In this document: in pieces, positions 25,710 to 33,818 of the stretch
Position numbering within the stretch: the first letter of the stretch is position 1
Layout: every line of letters starts with the position of its first letter
Assembly: GCF_023101145.1 (NCBI RefSeq)
Contig: NZ_CP073714.1
Location: forward strand, 7,006,001-7,070,000
DNA from: Paenibacillus pabuli
Lineage (GTDB): Bacteria > Bacillota > Bacilli > Paenibacillales > Paenibacillaceae
Direction of reading: 5' to 3'
Length of the DNA stretch: 64,000 nt
Notes under the pieces: model-generated
Told to the model about the DNA's origin: nothing
Seen by the model: the letters and a program-made list of their open reading frames with translations, nothing else
Database searches by the model: none
Translations under genes and position numbers: made by a program

Positions 25710-27368
25710 TTAAACTTCCGAATGAATTACCGTCGGTTTCTCCAGCATCAGTTCCTTGTTACATACATCATCAAATTCCTTGCCATGGTCTATAATCAGA
25801 CAGATGTGATCTGACAACTGATGTTGGATCAATTCCTTGATGCTATTTTTCCCTTCGTGATCCATATGAGAGACTGCTTCGTCAAAAAGCAAGACATTTG
25901 CCCCTTTCAATAAGGCTCTCGCAATAGCAATTCTTTGAATTTGCCCTCCCGATAAATTCTTTCCATTTTCTTCAATCATTTTGTTATTCTTCTCAGGGAA
26001 TGACTCCATAATCCTGTCCAGCCCCGTAATGCGAAGCACTTTTTCATACTCCATTATTTCAATATGTTCTGCTCCATATTTTATATTGTTCTCGATTGTA
26101 TTATTGAACAAATATATTTTTTGAGAAACTACAGCCACTTTTTTACGAAGAGAACGTCTATCAAGTGTACTGATAGACACACCATTGATCAGAATATCGC
26201 CGTTGTTCTCTTTGAGCTGATAAAGCCCCGTAACTAGCCTGAAAACAGTTGTTTTCCCTGAGCCATTTTCCCCTTTAATGAGAAGTTTATCCCCGGAACT
26301 AAGACTGAATTTAACGTTTTTAATAACATGTTCTTGTTCCTCATTATACCGGAATGACACATTTCGAAATTCAATTTTGTGAATAGAGTCTACTTTGTTC
26401 TTATCATCATCATACTCACCGACCTGGTCCAAGAAAATATGCAATCTTTTCAGGCTGGCTAATGCTGGCTGTATCGTCAGAGCAGTTGTTGATATACTTT
26501 GAACAGGTGCATACATTTTAGGTAAGTAATTCATAAACACCATATATCCCCCGAGTGTCATCCCACTTGTAATTACATCTCTTCCCCCAAGGATAATTAA
26601 GAGTACAGAAGATAGTGTTCCTAACAGGACAATTAGTTCAATACCAACGGAGTAAAGAATAGATTGCTTAATACTCGTATTCACCAAATCCTTAGTAGCC
26701 GTATTGATTTTTTTCGTTTCCTTGTCTTCTACTGAAAGATGCTTAACCTCTTCGATTCCCTGGACTGACTGCTGAATCTTTTCATTAAGAATTGAACTCT
26801 TCTCTGCAGCGTCTAAAGAAATACGGTGTATAGATAACAGGTATCGGTTAGATATGAAGTAATATACCGGCATCAGCAGACACAGAATTAATGTTAATTT
26901 TATGTTGATGTTAATAAGGATAATGAACGTTGCAATCAATTCAAAAAAACTTAGTATGACTTTAAATGTGTTTGCTGAAATGAGGCCACCAATAGCATTA
27001 ACTTCATTCAGTCTGGATGTCAAATACCCACTTGAATATAACCCAAAAAAGTCCATTGGTGAATTAAGCAGTTTCGAAGATATGTCTGTACGAAGATTCA
27101 GAAGAATATTTTGGCTAACATTAGTAAATACCACATTAGATAAATAGTTTAAAGTGCTTTTAACAATATAAATGACGGCTAGAATTAACCCCAAGCGGAC
27201 GACATAACCAAAATCACTCTGTGAAATCCCCTTGTCAAATATATTTTTTATAAGCAAAGCTGGTATAACAGACAATGCCGAAAGAACAATGAGCAATGAA
27301 ACAGCTATCATCAGCTTACCTTTAAATTGCTTCATATAGACAAAGAGAACTTTCATATAATCGCCCAT
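25710..27368 (-). CDS. ABC exporter (fused membrane and ATPase domains) of the RiPP cluster
   Basis: 552 residues: a six-helix exporter-type membrane domain (residues 1-310) fused to an ATPase with Walker A GENGSGKTT, the signature LSGGQIQRIAIARALL and Walker B NVLLFDEAVSHMD. It should export the modified peptide and may also give self-protection. There is no N-terminal C39 peptidase domain, so leader removal, if any, must be done by another enzyme. Downstream of the Walker B Asp, the catalytic position reads DEA, as expected. The ATG lies eight bases after GAGG, close behind the second radical SAM gene. Codon use is distinctly AT-rich compared with the flanking genes. Confidence 0.9.
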   Translation of the reverse strand: MGDYMKVLFVYMKQFKGKLMIAVSLLIVLSALSVIPALLIKNIFDKGISQSDFGYVVRLGLILAVIYIVKSTLNYLSNVVFTNVSQNILLNLRTDISSKLLNSPMDFFGLYSSGYLTSRLNEVNAIGGLISANTFKVILSFFELIATFIILININIKLTLILCLLMPVYYFISNRYLLSIHRISLDAAEKSSILNEKIQQSVQGIEEVKHLSVEDKETKKINTATKDLVNTSIKQSILYSVGIELIVLLGTLSSVLLIILGGRDVITSGMTLGGYMVFMNYLPKMYAPVQSISTTALTIQPALASLKRLHIFLDQVGEYDDDKNKVDSIHKIEFRNVSFRYNEEQEHVIKNVKFSLSSGDKLLIKGENGSGKTTVFRLVTGLYQLKENNGDILINGVSISTLDRRSLRKKVAVVSQKIYLFNNTIENNIKYGAEHIEIMEYEKVLRITGLDRIMESFPEKNNKMIEENGKNLSGGQIQRIAIARALLKGANVLLFDEAVSHMDHEGKNSIKELIQHQLSDHICLIIDHGKEFDDVCNKELMLEKPTVIHSEV

Positions 27369-27378
27369 CCCAGATACC

Positions 27379-28620
27379 TCACTTCAGTTCACAAGTTTTA
27401 ACCCCTGTATTCAAACGCTCACAATAGTACATGCCGTTTAATTTTTCGGATTTAAAGCTATCTAAAGCTCTACAATCAAAACAAGATAAGTTTTTTGGAC
27501 AATCTGAACAACCTTCAATTTGTGTTTTAGACATTTCCCAGAATGGTTTATGGGATTTGCGAAAAAATATTTCCCATAATAACTCAGAGCGTAAATCCCC
27601 CAACTTGAATTGTCTCATCATCATACATGGATAGACCTGTCCTTCGGAGGAAACAAATATTTGTCCATATAGACAGTTATTATATTTTTTTAAATACGGT
27701 ACTGACTGAATGTTGATTGGAAATTCTCTACTCAAGGGACTGTACATTTCCTGTAGATATTTCTGTGAATAAAAATCATTAGATGGATATATATATATTT
27801 TTTGCGAGTTTTCATTACTATTATTATTAATTCTATTTACAGATTCCTCGTTTAATGAGCATACAATTACAGAAGTAGTATAAGGTATCTGTTCTTTTAC
27901 GATAATCTCCATAGCCCGCTTAACCTTCCCATAGGCTTCTTCATCTCCGGTAACTCTTGTGTATACTTCCGCATCATCTCCAAACAACTGAAGTGCAAGT
28001 GAAACGTTATTCCGTTTGATAAAGTGAATCATATCCTGTTCAAGCATTGTAGCGTTTGTAAACAAAGTTATATTAATGCTGTGCATAGTCAGAAATGAGA
28101 TTACTTTTTGTAGAAGTTCTTTCTCAACAAGAGGTTCTCCTCCTGAAATGAAACACTCCTTAACCCCTAGTTTAATAGCCTGGTTCAGTACATCCCTCCA
28201 CTTATCAAAACTCATTTTCTGTTCATTCGGCCATTTTTTACAGCCACAAGATCTATACACAATAGTACTTTCGGTACAGAATTTACAGTTAAGGTTGCAC
28301 TCCCCCGTTAATTCAATAACAATTCGATTCAAATGGAACGGTACCAATTTATCGTATTTCAATGTTGTTACTCGGGTTGTCTTTATTTCTTCCACATATA
28401 CTTTCCCTTCAAATATTGATCCCAAATTCTGTTCTAGTAAGTTATGAAGTATATGTTCTTCAGGTAAATCCGGATCGATTGCTCTATCACTTAATAATTC
28501 TTCGAATGCCATCATGTCGTTCCCTCTAAAATATGCTTTCTTTCCTGATATGAGATCCGTTAAAGTGTATTGATCCAGTTCCTTGACTATTATAATTTCC
28601 GGATTCAATTTAAAGTACAT
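27379..28620 (-). CDS. Radical SAM/SPASM peptide-modifying enzyme (second of two)
   Basis: 413 residues. An N-terminal region of about 85 residues (VKELDQYTLTDLISGKKAYF...) resembles the PqqD-like peptide-recognition fold. The radical SAM cluster motif CNLNCKFC follows (C108, C112, C115), with a GGEPL SAM-binding motif after it. A C-terminal SPASM region has cysteines in VYPC, CSDCPKNLSCFDC and a final YYC, for auxiliary iron-sulfur clusters. Such enzymes form thioether or carbon-carbon crosslinks in ribosomal peptides. It starts 11 bases after the first radical SAM gene. Which of the two acts on which residue cannot be told. Confidence 0.9.
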   Translation of the reverse strand: MYFKLNPEIIIVKELDQYTLTDLISGKKAYFRGNDMMAFEELLSDRAIDPDLPEEHILHNLLEQNLGSIFEGKVYVEEIKTTRVTTLKYDKLVPFHLNRIVIELTGECNLNCKFCTESTIVYRSCGCKKWPNEQKMSFDKWRDVLNQAIKLGVKECFISGGEPLVEKELLQKVISFLTMHSINITLFTNATMLEQDMIHFIKRNNVSLALQLFGDDAEVYTRVTGDEEAYGKVKRAMEIIVKEQIPYTTSVIVCSLNEESVNRINNNSNENSQKIYIYPSNDFYSQKYLQEMYSPLSREFPINIQSVPYLKKYNNCLYGQIFVSSEGQVYPCMMMRQFKLGDLRSELLWEIFFRKSHKPFWEMSKTQIEGCSDCPKNLSCFDCRALDSFKSEKLNGMYYCERLNTGVKTCELK

Positions 28621-28631
28621 CGACTCACCAC

Positions 28632-30095
28632 CTACTCTCTTATTTCCATGAACAGATTTGGATTAGTCTCCATGATTGAATAATAAGTAGACAAAGAATT
28701 TAGAATACCCTCCCTAAATTTCCTGCAAAAATTTTCCTTAAGTTTAAAGCCATTACCATCTGTTTCCGTTGTAACATAGCACAGATTACATATGTTCTTC
28801 AGGTTGCAATTATTACATTCACTGAGGCTTTCAAAAAACTGGTTCATATATTTAGCCTGCATTGAGAAGTCCAAACCTGTATTGACATCTCCAACAGGAT
28901 AATGCGGATTAATCTTTTCACACATGTGAAACTTCCCATCAGAGTCTACAGCAAGTTTATGAATACCTGGTATACAACCTCCTCGCATGAGATTATCGTT
29001 GTAGGCGAGATTCATCATCGGTTCAAATATAATACTTTTCAATATAGTTTTTGAAAAATTTGTTGCCTCAGATTCAAACCTTTCACACTTACTAGCTTCA
29101 ATCAAATCTCTAATGAATCGCTCTCTTTCTTTCAGATGACTCTGGTCTGACTGGGATACTCCATTATAGTACTCAGTATTTAAATCACTTACCCTATTAA
29201 CTCTCTGAATGCGGATATCCATTTCTTTGTTTTCTTCAAAAAAATCATCCAATTGTTTAAAATGAGTCAAATTGTCAAAAGTAACTAGAATTCCATAAGG
29301 GAGTGGTGTATCTCCTTTGTCTAAGTATTCTCTATACATTTTCTCTAATAAATTCAATTTTTTGAAGACCAAATCAAAGGTTCCCTTATTGTTAAGCGTA
29401 ACTCTATTCCTATCATGATTTTCACGATCACCATCTAAACTAACTGATATTGAAAAATTATTCTCCAACATATAACGTATCTTGGACTCAGTTAGCAAGG
29501 AAGCGTTTGTTGTTAACGAGAAGTTAATATTCTTAAAAAATTCCGTATATTTATTTCGCACATATTCAACAGTTCCTTTCATTAATTCCCAATTTAACAG
29601 TGGTTCTCCTCCATAGAATCCGAGAGAAATACTTAGATTGGGGTTATTTTGAATACTCTTTAGATTTACATGCATAAAATAATCCACTGCTTTGAAGGCA
29701 GTAGAAGAGTCCATAAACTTATTTGAATAGCCTTTTGTAAAAAGGTAATGGTCAGAGTAGATACAATACTTACATCTTAAATTACAGGAATCTGTAACTA
29801 TAAGACATAAATGGGCAATTCCCTCTGTCTCCAGTTTGTTTTCAATGTATGCTTTGTCTATGTAAGGCATGTGAAAATCCGTTTGAAATAGATTGTACTT
29901 CTTAATTTTAGCCAGCAGGCTTTTGAGGTTATTATGAAGAAAGTACGAATTCTCAACTTGAGATCCACAATCTATCCTTTGCAAAAAATCTTTTTCTTTT
30001 TGTTGTAAAGGTATTACAATTCTCGTGCTGTTATCAAAACAATAATGAGCACTCTCTGTTTTAAAAAGTAGCGGTTTAGATAGAAATGTAATCAT
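28632..30095 (-). CDS. Radical SAM/SPASM peptide-modifying enzyme (first of two)
   Basis: 487 residues. The radical SAM motif CNLRCKYC (C104, C108, C111) is preceded by about 95 residues that may hold a peptide-recognition region. A GFYGGEPLLNW motif and the SPASM block GGCIPG...FHMCEKINP, CNNCNLKNICNLCY and a last cysteine in ENFC follow. This is the architecture of sactipeptide and ranthipeptide maturases. The start has AAAGGAGG seven bases upstream, separated from the precursor gene by a weak hairpin. The two SPASM enzymes are clearly different in sequence, so they are not a recent duplication. Confidence 0.9.
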   Translation of the reverse strand: MITFLSKPLLFKTESAHYCFDNSTRIVIPLQQKEKDFLQRIDCGSQVENSYFLHNNLKSLLAKIKKYNLFQTDFHMPYIDKAYIENKLETEGIAHLCLIVTDSCNLRCKYCIYSDHYLFTKGYSNKFMDSSTAFKAVDYFMHVNLKSIQNNPNLSISLGFYGGEPLLNWELMKGTVEYVRNKYTEFFKNINFSLTTNASLLTESKIRYMLENNFSISVSLDGDRENHDRNRVTLNNKGTFDLVFKKLNLLEKMYREYLDKGDTPLPYGILVTFDNLTHFKQLDDFFEENKEMDIRIQRVNRVSDLNTEYYNGVSQSDQSHLKERERFIRDLIEASKCERFESEATNFSKTILKSIIFEPMMNLAYNDNLMRGGCIPGIHKLAVDSDGKFHMCEKINPHYPVGDVNTGLDFSMQAKYMNQFFESLSECNNCNLKNICNLCYVTTETDGNGFKLKENFCRKFREGILNSLSTYYSIMETNPNLFMEIRE

Positions 30096-30126
30096 CTATG
30101 CTCCTCCTTTAAGACAATCATGAAAA

Positions 30127-30150
30127 GGAACGCCGGGCCCACAACGTTCC
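30127..30150 (-). terminator. Attenuator hairpin between precursor and enzyme genes
   Basis: GGAACG and CGTTCC form a 6-bp stem with a GC-rich interior (GGGCCC) and are followed by TTTTC on the minus strand. Partial termination here would leave more precursor than enzyme transcripts, as is usual in RiPP operons. Confidence 0.6.
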
Positions 30151-30162
30151 TACACCTCCATA

Positions 30163-30291
30163 TTACATGCTAAAAAATCTTGCTTCCCCTGCAGCAAAGC
30201 CAAACACATCTGCAACCGGCGATACTAGGTCAGCAGCACAAGCTGCTGCACAGGTACCTACACACTTCACTTGACAAAATAATACAGCCAC
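30163..30291 (-). CDS. RiPP precursor peptide, 42 residues, sactipeptide-like
   Basis: The peptide has four cysteines at positions 6, 10, 14 and 18, an exact C-x3-C-x3-C-x3-C ladder embedded in small residues (CVGTCAAACAAD), and a C-terminal half rich in Val, Ala, Phe and Gly ending FFSM. Only five residues precede the first cysteine. The GTG start has GAGAGGAG eight bases upstream. An in-frame ATG six codons earlier (30309) lacks a ribosome site but would give a 48-residue product with an 11-residue leader. Thuricin CD peptides use C-x3-C-x3-C and thurincin H uses four cysteines spaced C-x2-C; their cysteine sulfurs are linked to alpha-carbons in the second half to give a hairpin. The function as an antimicrobial is inferred. 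Confidence 0.75.
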   Translation of the reverse strand: MAVLFCQVKCVGTCAAACAADLVSPVADVFGFAAGEARFFSM

Positions 30292-30353
30292 ACTTAACAC
30301 TCCTCTCATTTTATTTAATATAAGTAAATTTAATCAAGGAAATTGCAATTTCT

Positions 30354-30371
30354 GGTTATAATTTTACAACC
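30354..30371. promoter_or_regulatory. Operator-like dyad upstream of the RiPP precursor
   Basis: GGTTATAATTTTACAACC has 8-bp arms with one mismatch and a 2-base centre, about 60 bases upstream of the GTG start. It may be a regulator site or part of the promoter region. No regulator gene is in the cluster. Confidence 0.4.
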
Positions 30372-30430
30372 AACCATTCACTTGAACTATGATATTTTTT
30401 ACATTTTATCAATTATAATCAATAGAATAC

Positions 30431-30468
30431 AAAAAAATGGCCCTCATGGATTTAAGAGCCATTTTTTT
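30431..30468 (-). terminator. Terminator after the 111-residue hypothetical gene
   Basis: AAATGGC and GCCATTT pair around a 16-base loop and are flanked by runs of A on one side and T on the other, so it can work in both directions. It separates the hypothetical gene from the RiPP promoter region. Confidence 0.8.
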
Positions 30469-30482
30469 GTTCATTATTTTAG

Positions 30483-30818
30483 TTAATCGGCAAAATAATC
30501 TTCAGGGACATAGCGAATCTCCGAGTTCGCATAGATGGTTAATGTGTGGCTTGGGCCGTCATACTGCACCTGGTCTCCCTGAACGTAATACCAGTGCTTC
30601 ACAAGGGGCTGATCCTTTCGTTGTACAAAGCGGAACACGTTCAGTTCGTGTCTAAGCGCCATAATATTATCTATCGCTTCCTGATCCAGACCTGTAACGA
30701 TAAACATAAAGCCTGTGCCCTCTTTCTGATAGCGATAGGACAGCGAATCGGATTTGCTGTTCGCCAGCCCTCGTCCAGTCACCGCATGCTTTATCATAAA
30801 CCATTCCTGCTGCGTCAT
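30483..30818 (-). CDS. Hypothetical protein, 111 residues
   Basis: A soluble alpha/beta protein with no signal or membrane segment and no family I can name. Landmarks are a basic N-terminal helix, TGFMFIVTGLDQEAIDNIMALRHELN-like alternation and a C-terminal IRYVPEDYF. The ATG before TQQEWFM is chosen because GGAGG lies nine bases upstream, whereas the earlier ATG abuts it. It lies about 48 bases downstream of the pirin gene and may be co-transcribed with it. Confidence 0.65.
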   Translation of the reverse strand: MTQQEWFMIKHAVTGRGLANSKSDSLSYRYQKEGTGFMFIVTGLDQEAIDNIMALRHELNVFRFVQRKDQPLVKHWYYVQGDQVQYDGPSHTLTIYANSEIRYVPEDYFAD

Positions 30819-30865
30819 AGCGTACATCCTCCTTTGTTCTTGGAGTTTCTCTCGATTTCGGGTAC

Positions 30866-31567
30866 TTAAGGTAAGTCGATCAACATATAGAATGCATTCT
30901 CGCTCGCTTCCAGCCTCATGGATGTGGTCTGTTCCACACGAGCCGTGTCACCTTCATTCAATGAATGCTCACCGTTCAAGCCAAGCTTGCCTTCAATGGT
31001 AAAAATGTACATGCGGCGATCATTGGCCTGCTCATATGTTAAAGCTTCACCTTTAGCCAAGCGACCAAGATAGATCGTCATATCCTGATGGATGGATGCA
31101 ATACGCGGCCCACCTTCAGGGGATACCACGGGTACAAGCGCTCCCGCGAGTGCATCTGGATCAAACGAAGTCGTCTCGTAAGACGGCTCAAGCCCTTTCG
31201 TATGAGGCATGAACCAGAGCTGTAATATACGTACTTCTTCAGAATCGGAGGCATTGTGTTCGGTATGAATCATGCCACTGCCTGCTGACATGCGCTGAAT
31301 TCCCCCGAATGATGTAACAGCCACATTGCCCAAGTTATCTTCATGACGCAATTTCCCGTTCAGTACGATGGACACAATCTCCATATCACTATGCGGGTGT
31401 GCTCCGAAACCACGACCCGGGGCAATTACATCGTCGTTGGCGACCCGCATGGGCCCAAACGCAGTATTCTCCGGGTCCTGGTATTCACCAAAGGAAAAGC
31501 TGTGACTGCCGCGCAGCCAGCCCCGATCGAAGCTGGAGCGGGCATCGGCTGGAATGACATTAATCAT
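30866..31567 (-). CDS. Pirin-family bicupin protein
   Basis: 233 residues with the pirin signature: GWLRGSHSFSFGEYQDPEN, then the metal-binding HPHSDMEIVS and HTEHN in the first cupin, and a second cupin-like half. These residues bind a metal ion; some bacterial members (YhhW type) cleave quercetin as dioxygenases, others are redox-responsive. No partner gene gives a substrate. The ATG follows GAGGAGGATGCACTTTT. Confidence 0.88.
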   Translation of the reverse strand: MINVIPADARSSFDRGWLRGSHSFSFGEYQDPENTAFGPMRVANDDVIAPGRGFGAHPHSDMEIVSIVLNGKLRHEDNLGNVAVTSFGGIQRMSAGSGMIHTEHNASDSEEVRILQLWFMPHTKGLEPSYETTSFDPDALAGALVPVVSPEGGPRIASIHQDMTIYLGRLAKGEALTYEQANDRRMYIFTIEGKLGLNGEHSLNEGDTARVEQTTSMRLEASENAFYMLIDLP

Positions 31568-31846
31568 AAAAGTGCATCCTCCTCAGTTTCTAATTGATTG
31601 GTCCTGTTGATTACTCTTATTGAGCGCTCTTAGTGAATGCTCTTATTTTTTCTCAGTAGCGTACTTATTCTCATTGTACCAAAAGCATAGCGAGTCGTCC
31701 AAATGAAAAAGCCCTTTCCCGATCAGTTCGGTTCGCGAGTGTAATTCCCGTGCCGGACTGGCCTGAAAAGGGCCCGTTGCAGGTTAAACCTGCACCTCTA
31801 TTCTTTTGCTTCTTATCGCTAGCGACCTATGCTTAAGATAATTGTA
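31568..31846. other. Gap between pirin and DoxX genes
   Basis: No gene is visible. It holds a hairpin (GCAGGTTAAACCTGC, 31779-31793) and a weak AAAAGCCC/GGGCC pairing that could terminate the DoxX-side transcript. Nothing else was recognised. Confidence 0.4.
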
Positions 31847-32257
31847 TCAAGCACTCACATTCTGGCGAGCGTTCCCTTGTCTGGAGAACAAATGATCCAC
31901 CGCCAGAAAACGACTGCCTGTAAACAACAACGTCAATGAACCCGCAAGGAGCATGTAATCCAGCTCTGTACCATTGAGGAAAGGCGCTCCCGCTTTTGCA
32001 GTGAGCAGGGCACCAGCCATCACTGCGATAAACAGTGCTGCAAATACACGTGTTCCCAATCCCAGAATCATTGCTGTGCCACCCGCCAGCTCAATGATGG
32101 CTACAACCGATGCCAGAAATCCGGGAACGCCGATACTTTCGAAGAAACCCACTGTACCGCTAATTCCACCTTCAAATTTGCTCCACCCGTGTAATACAAA
32201 AATAAGTCCGATCATGATCCTCGAGAAAAACAAGCCAATCTCCACACTTCTATTCAT
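31847..32257 (-). CDS. DoxX-family membrane protein
   Basis: 136 residues with four membrane helices and the family start SRIMIGLIFVLHGWSKFEGG. DoxX-like proteins of this length are common in Bacillota and have been linked to redox balance or thiosulfate:quinone chemistry in some organisms; the exact role is unknown. The ATG before NRSVEIG is chosen from AAGGAGG nine bases upstream. It lies about 40 bases downstream of the BlaI/M56 pair. Confidence 0.85.
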   Translation of the reverse strand: MNRSVEIGLFFSRIMIGLIFVLHGWSKFEGGISGTVGFFESIGVPGFLASVVAIIELAGGTAMILGLGTRVFAALFIAVMAGALLTAKAGAPFLNGTELDYMLLAGSLTLLFTGSRFLAVDHLFSRQGNARQNVSA

Positions 32258-32297
32258 ATTCATCATCCTCCTTGGAGTTTAAGTTCAACGTTCAATT

Positions 32298-33158
32298 TCA
32301 CCCAATTGACCAAACGAACAAGACAGACAGCAGCAGGATCACTGTGGCAGAAATGAACACCGCATAGCGGGGGAGTGTCAGCGCAACATCCTGCTCCGGG
32401 TCTAATAGACGGGAAATACGTACATTCACCGAAGTATCGGCAAAAGACGATTGAATAGCTGTCTCTCTAATCCTCCAAGGTTCAGGGCAAGCCCGGATCA
32501 GTTTAAGCAGTGCACTGCCAATGCCCGCGGCGTTCCCCGTACGTTCAATCGCTTCATTGTCAGCCAGAATTTCTCTAATGATATTGTAATGTTTGGACGT
32601 ATGCTTCAACACCGGAATATAAGGCATCATCACGGCAAATACCGACAACAATGTCGTCTTGAGTGGATCACGATGCCACAGATGATGGACCTCATGATAC
32701 ACAACCGCTCTTTCTTCTTCCGCATCCAGCATCGTGAGCAGCCCTGTGGATAGCACAATACACGGTTTCCAGAGACCAATCGTAAATGCAACGGGTGACG
32801 ACTTGTCCACCACAATGAATCCGGGTTGTTTCAGATGACGGTACCGCACCTCAAGTTTCCGAGACATGGCCTCATCCTCAATCGACCGAAGTTTCCGTAC
32901 CGCTGCACGTGTCTTCATCATTCGCTCCATCAACAGCCAGCCTGTACCGGCAAACGTCAGCAATACCAACGCCATCAAAACATGTCCTACGGATAACCAA
33001 CCCAGCCTGCTCATCCAGTGATTACATAGCCAGAGCAGATTAAACGGGATGTCCCAACCAAAAATTTTGTACATCGCGTACATGAACATCTGCATGAACA
33101 CGAATAACGGAATGCCAAACCCGACGGTAAACAACAGCTTCGAGCGGGCTTTCCACAT
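32298..33158 (-). CDS. M56-family (BlaR1-like) membrane metallopeptidase
   Basis: 286 residues with two N-terminal membrane helix pairs, a cytoplasmic zinc-protease domain and a C-terminal helix. The zinc motif HEVHH is an HExxH, followed by an ADNEAIERTG glutamate region. Unlike classical BlaR1 there is no extracellular penicillin-binding sensor domain. It should cleave or otherwise inactivate the BlaI-type repressor encoded just upstream. The start sits two bases after the repressor stop codon; an upstream start inside blaI would add a basic extension. Confidence 0.88.
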   Translation of the reverse strand: MWKARSKLLFTVGFGIPLFVFMQMFMYAMYKIFGWDIPFNLLWLCNHWMSRLGWLSVGHVLMALVLLTFAGTGWLLMERMMKTRAAVRKLRSIEDEAMSRKLEVRYRHLKQPGFIVVDKSSPVAFTIGLWKPCIVLSTGLLTMLDAEEERAVVYHEVHHLWHRDPLKTTLLSVFAVMMPYIPVLKHTSKHYNIIREILADNEAIERTGNAAGIGSALLKLIRACPEPWRIRETAIQSSFADTSVNVRISRLLDPEQDVALTLPRYAVFISATVILLLSVLFVWSIG

Positions 33159-33159
33159 G

Positions 33160-33576
33160 TTAATCGCTATCCTTTTTCCACTGCTTAATCTTCTGCTCCA
33201 GACGCTCAATCAACCCTGCATCTGCTTCATCCAATGCATCCAGCATGTGATTCAGAGCAAGTGCCCCGAACTCATCCACCAGCTCTTGTGACAACTCCTT
33301 GGATTGGTCGTTCATAAACTCCTCCCTACTTTGTACCGGATGGTACAATGACGTTCGGCCCTTCTGCGACTTGCGAAGCAGCTCCTTGTCCACGAGGCGA
33401 TTCATCACCGTCATGACGGTATTGAAATTAACGTCTTTATCTTTTTCTAGTGCGGTTTGCACTTCCCGAATGCTGCTGCCTGGACGCGCCCATAAAATGT
33501 CCATAATCTTCGCCTCCAGCGGACCGAAAAACCGATTCAGCCCACGCTCACCCACTTTAAAATTGTGTATTCTCAT
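33160..33576 (-). CDS. BlaI/MecI-family transcriptional repressor
   Basis: 138 residues: an N-terminal winged helix (RGLNRFFGPLEAKIMDILWARPGSSIREVQTALEKD...NTVMTVMNRLVDKELL pattern in part) and a C-terminal helical dimerisation region. It is the repressor partner of the M56 protease. A dyad lies just upstream of its start and is the likely operator, so the pair should be autoregulated. Confidence 0.9.
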   Translation of the reverse strand: MRIHNFKVGERGLNRFFGPLEAKIMDILWARPGSSIREVQTALEKDKDVNFNTVMTVMNRLVDKELLRKSQKGRTSLYHPVQSREEFMNDQSKELSQELVDEFGALALNHMLDALDEADAGLIERLEQKIKQWKKDSD

Positions 33577-33592
33577 GTTCAGACACCCCTCA

Positions 33593-33609
33593 CACTACCC
33601 ATTGTAGTG
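33593..33609. promoter_or_regulatory. Probable BlaI-type operator
   Basis: CACTAC and GTAGTG form a perfect 6-bp dyad around CCATT, about 17 bases before the repressor start. It contains the TAC/GTA half-site core typical of BlaI/MecI operators. Confidence 0.65.
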
Positions 33610-33729
33610 CCAACAAACGAGAAGTCAACCTCTATGTCAGCTATTTATTGTAAATGATTTGTAAATATGTTTTCCATTTCAGAATATTATTTCGCTGCAC
33701 AAGACTAAATTATAGGAAAAAAACAAAAA

Positions 33730-33767
33730 GGTCGGGCAAGTCTGCTGGTATGCAGTCTAACCCGGCC
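33730..33767 (-). terminator. Terminator after the catalase gene
   Basis: A long stem (GGCCGGGTTAGACTGC against GCAGACTTGCCCGACC, with a few mismatches) is followed on the minus strand by TTTTTG and more T. Confidence 0.88.
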
Positions 33768-33818
33768 TAATTCATAAATCGATTATTTTTTTCCTCAGAT
33801 ATCAGTGAAATAAGTGCT

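Noticed and set aside
30163..30309. ATG start six codons upstream for the RiPP precursor
   Set aside because: No ribosome binding site precedes it, whereas GAGAGGAG is correctly spaced for the GTG; kept as an alternative.
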